From JAGVPT01 sp035500675 (GTDB taxonomy: Bacteria; Bacteroidota; Ignavibacteria; UBA10030; UBA8401), in contig DATJXA010000044.1 in assembly GCA_035500675.1 (NCBI GenBank), positions 1 through 7,010 on the forward strand: a stretch of 7,010 nt of DNA, read 5' to 3'. A program made the translations under genes and the position numbers. The notes under the pieces were generated by a model. That model did not search any database. It had not been told where the DNA came from and saw nothing but the letters and a program-made list of their open reading frames with translations. Positions 5,818 to 7,010 of the stretch are shown piece after piece (positions within the stretch are counted from its first letter, which is position 1; each line of letters starts with the position of its first letter).

Positions 5818-6690
5818 GTGGGTGTAAAACCTTCTATTGTATGTGGCGCATGCGGAGCGCCGATCGCCTCCACAGATAAATTTTGCGCCAAGTGCGGTAC
5901 GGCAATTGAATGGAGCGATGCTCCGGTCCTCTCAGATGATGTTCCGTCAATGCCGTCCACGATCATCTGCCCGTCCTGCGGTATTCCCAACTTGTCTACC
6001 AATGCGGTGTGCAGCGGATGCGGAACTCAGCTGGCAGTCGGGGAGACTACGGAGAAGACCGCGTCGAGAAAAAAAACTGGAGACGCCCAGCACCGCGAGA
6101 TCAAGAAGCGGGTTACGGGCGCAAGGCTCGAATCATGGAAGATGCTCTCCATTGCCGGGATCGTCATCGCCGGTGTGCTTGTCGGGATAGGGATCTTTCG
6201 TAACCCGCCGAAAGAAGTAGGCTCGGCAGATCAGGCGCAGGAAGCGAACGCAAGCACGGCCGTGAGCCCGACCCTGCTGAGCGATATCGAATCGCTCCAG
6301 AAGGATGCTGACGCAAACCCGAAAAACCCGGAGACGCTGTTGCATTTAGCGAACGCCTTGCACGACGCAAAGTTTCTGCCGCGCGCGATCGCGACATACA
6401 AAAAATATCTCGAGCTGAAACCCGCCGACCCCGACGCCCGCGTCGATATGGGGATCTGTTATTACGAAAGCGGCGATTCTCCGACCGCGCTCAAAGAGAT
6501 GCAGACGGCGCTCAAGTACGACCCAAAGCATCAGATGGCAATGTTCAATTTGGGAATCGTTACCTTGAATCAGGGCAATCTTGCCCTTTCAAACGAGTGG
6601 TTCAAAAAAGCTGTCGCGGTGGATCCGAACACGCAGGTGGGACAGCGCGCGCAGCAAATTCTTACACAACATTCAACGATTCAACAATAA
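5818..6690 (+). CDS. membrane protein with two zinc ribbons and TPR repeats, function unknown
   Basis: I do not recognise a specific family for this 290-residue protein. Seen: two N-terminal zinc ribbons with identical spacing, C9-x2-C12-x10-C23-x2-C26 and C51-x2-C54-x10-C65-x2-C68; a charged linker rich in Lys and Arg (about 79-108); one membrane helix (about 109-127); an Ala/Ser/Pro-rich spacer; and a C-terminal array of about three TPR units (roughly 172-205, 206-239, 240-273) with phrases such as ATYKKYLELKPADPDA and WFKKAVAVDPN. The basic stretch before the helix predicts zinc ribbons in the cytoplasm and TPRs outside. TPRs usually hold partner proteins, so a scaffold or assembly role is possible, but that is inference. 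The GTG start is supported by AAGGAA five bases upstream. It follows HU by 21 bp and precedes the small basic gene by 15 bp, within one likely operon. Confidence 0.88.
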   Translation: MGVKPSIVCGACGAPIASTDKFCAKCGTAIEWSDAPVLSDDVPSMPSTIICPSCGIPNLSTNAVCSGCGTQLAVGETTEKTASRKKTGDAQHREIKKRVTGARLESWKMLSIAGIVIAGVLVGIGIFRNPPKEVGSADQAQEANASTAVSPTLLSDIESLQKDADANPKNPETLLHLANALHDAKFLPRAIATYKKYLELKPADPDARVDMGICYYESGDSPTALKEMQTALKYDPKHQMAMFNLGIVTLNQGNLALSNEWFKKAVAVDPNTQVGQRAQQILTQHSTIQQ

Positions 6691-6696
6691 ATTTAC

Positions 6697-6702
6697 GGAG
6701 GG
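6697..6702 (+). promoter_or_regulatory. strong ribosome binding site of the 31-residue gene
   Basis: GGAGGG, the strongest Shine-Dalgarno in the window, ends three bases before the ATG at 6706. The spacing is short but acceptable if GGAGG is the pairing core, and it argues that the small ORF is translated. Confidence 0.7.
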
Positions 6703-6705
6703 CGA

Positions 6706-6801
6706 ATGCCTAGCGGAAAAAAACGCAAACGTCATAAAATGGCTACCCATAAGAGGAAGAAACGGCTTCGTAAGATGCGTCATAAGAAGAAGATCCGTTA
6801 G
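6706..6801 (+). CDS. 31-residue AURKAIP1/COX24-type (bS22/mS38-like) ribosomal small protein
   Basis: ATG to TAG encodes a 31-residue peptide that starts MPSGKKRKRHKMATHKRKKR and ends KMRHKKKIR. Of its residues 11 are Lys, 7 Arg and 3 His, so 21 of 31 are basic; there is no acidic residue. This matches the conserved core of the AURKAIP1/COX24 domain: mitochondrial small-subunit protein mS38 and the ~33-residue actinobacterial bS22, which lie on rRNA in the small subunit. Similar peptides occur across Bacteroidota-related genomes, from memory. Location on the 30S subunit is inferred from the family. The gene has a strong SD and lies 15 bp after the zinc-ribbon/TPR gene, so it probably shares its transcript. 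It is easily missed by gene callers because of its length; longer overlapping frames here lack the SD and any family resemblance. Confidence 0.85.
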   Translation: MPSGKKRKRHKMATHKRKKRLRKMRHKKKIR

Positions 6802-6834
6802 CAATCGTTTCCGCCGTCTGGTAGCGGTACGTTT

Positions 6835-6866
6835 TGGATTCTCGATAGAAACGTGCGGGAATGACG
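6835..6866 (-). repeat. REP-like repeat, copy 1
   Basis: Read on the minus strand this unit is GTCATTCCCGCACG, then TTTCTAT, then CGAGAATCCA. Its arms ATTCCCG and CGAGAAT form an imperfect hairpin (one mismatch in seven). It matches copy 2 at 25 of 31 positions in opposite orientation. The pattern TCATTCCCGC...CGnGAATCCA resembles REP-type intergenic palindromes found in many bacteria. Confidence 0.6.
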
Positions 6867-6880
6867 TTGCCTGAGTGTTT

Positions 6881-6911
6881 GTGATGCCCGCACGCTTCTG
6901 GCGAAAATCCA
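6881..6911 (+). repeat. REP-like repeat, copy 2, inverted relative to copy 1
   Basis: This unit reads GTGATGCCCGCACG, then CTTCTGG, then CGAAAATCCA on the plus strand. Its own arms GATGCCCGC and GCGAAAATC are decayed (three mismatches of nine). With copy 1 it forms a longer inverted pair: CGTGCGGG at 6852-6859 and CCCGCACG at 6887-6894 are perfectly complementary, extending to 12 of 14 around a 15-base loop. It may form a large hairpin at the 3' end of the operon, but no T-tract follows, so a classic terminator is not supported. Confidence 0.6.
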
Positions 6912-6965
6912 CATGACGGTGGAAAAAGAAATGGCAAAACACACCGCTGCCTGAAATTGCATTGC

Positions 6966-6994
6966 TTGATTTTTCTGTAAAAAAGTGCTACCCT
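6966..6994 (+). promoter_or_regulatory. candidate promoter for a gene beyond the right edge
   Basis: TTGATT (6966-6971), 17 bp, and TACCCT (6989-6994) with an upstream TG (6986-6987) make an extended -10 promoter. The flanks are A/T-rich. TAATTTTC at 6994-7001 is an alternative, one base off the TAnnTTTG box, but at a wide spacing of 25 bp. The predicted start is near 7001 and the gene it serves is outside the window. Confidence 0.45.
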
Positions 6995-7010
6995 AATTTT
7001 CAGAAGGTTC

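Noticed and set aside
6811..6827. CCGC...GCGG hairpin as a terminator after the small gene
   Set aside because: Only four base pairs and no adjacent T-run; too weak to call.
6581..6942. Longer open frames on both strands around the 31-residue gene
   Set aside because: The plus frame (6581-6874) starts inside the TPR gene without an SD and the minus frame (6673-6942) is antisense. Neither resembles a family, whereas the 31-codon frame has a strong SD and a known pattern.
6913..6954. 13-residue ORF MTVEKEMAKHTAA
   Set aside because: No SD, no known family, and it lies partly in the degenerate hairpin next to the repeats.

Overview
The window is about half G+C and gene-dense. It reads as ordinary chromosome of a bacterium in the Bacteroidota/Chlorobi/Ignavibacteria (FCB) neighbourhood. 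The evidence for that is an exact Bacteroidota-type promoter (TTG-N19-TAnnTTTG) before tsaD, and a 31-residue peptide of the AURKAIP1/COX24 (bS22/mS38-like) type that begins MPSGKKRKRHK, a form I associate with that group. Clear Shine-Dalgarno motifs precede at least four genes, which argues against typical Bacteroidia and suggests a deeper lineage such as Ignavibacteria. The assignment is an inference; no rRNA gene is present to settle it.

Layout. Positions 1-1004 (minus strand) hold the N-terminal two thirds or so of a PBP4-type D-Ala-D-Ala carboxypeptidase with a probable lipoprotein signal; it runs off the left edge. Positions 1005-1255 are a divergent intergenic region with a promoter facing each way, and between them a ~124-bp imperfect inverted repeat that resembles a MITE or IS remnant. 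A first plus-strand unit (1256-4455) follows: tsaD (tRNA t6A synthesis), trpA (tryptophan synthase alpha), an AroQ-type chorismate mutase, and mltG (endolytic murein transglycosylase). Its genes are tightly packed: ATGA and GTGA overlaps join tsaD to trpA through a six-codon micro-ORF, and the mutase and mltG overlap by 32 bp.

A second unit (4579-6801) starts behind a perfect TTGACA-N17-TATAAT promoter. It contains sppA (S49 signal peptide peptidase), an HU/IHF-family DNA-binding protein, a membrane protein with two zinc ribbons and TPR repeats, and a very small, extremely basic ribosomal-type protein. After it (6802-7010) there is no convincing gene. That stretch holds a head-to-head pair of REP-like 31-bp repeats and a probable promoter pointing out of the window.

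Together the genes are housekeeping: cell-wall trimming and glycan termination (PBP4, MltG), membrane protein turnover (SppA), aromatic amino acid synthesis (TrpA, chorismate mutase), tRNA modification (TsaD), and nucleoid and ribosome components (HU, the bS22-like peptide). I see no phage, CRISPR, toxin-antitoxin or defence system. The points most worth a second look are the 31-residue gene, the two repeat structures, the apparently leaderless tsaD transcript, and the uncharacterised zinc-ribbon/TPR membrane protein lying between HU and the ribosomal-type peptide.
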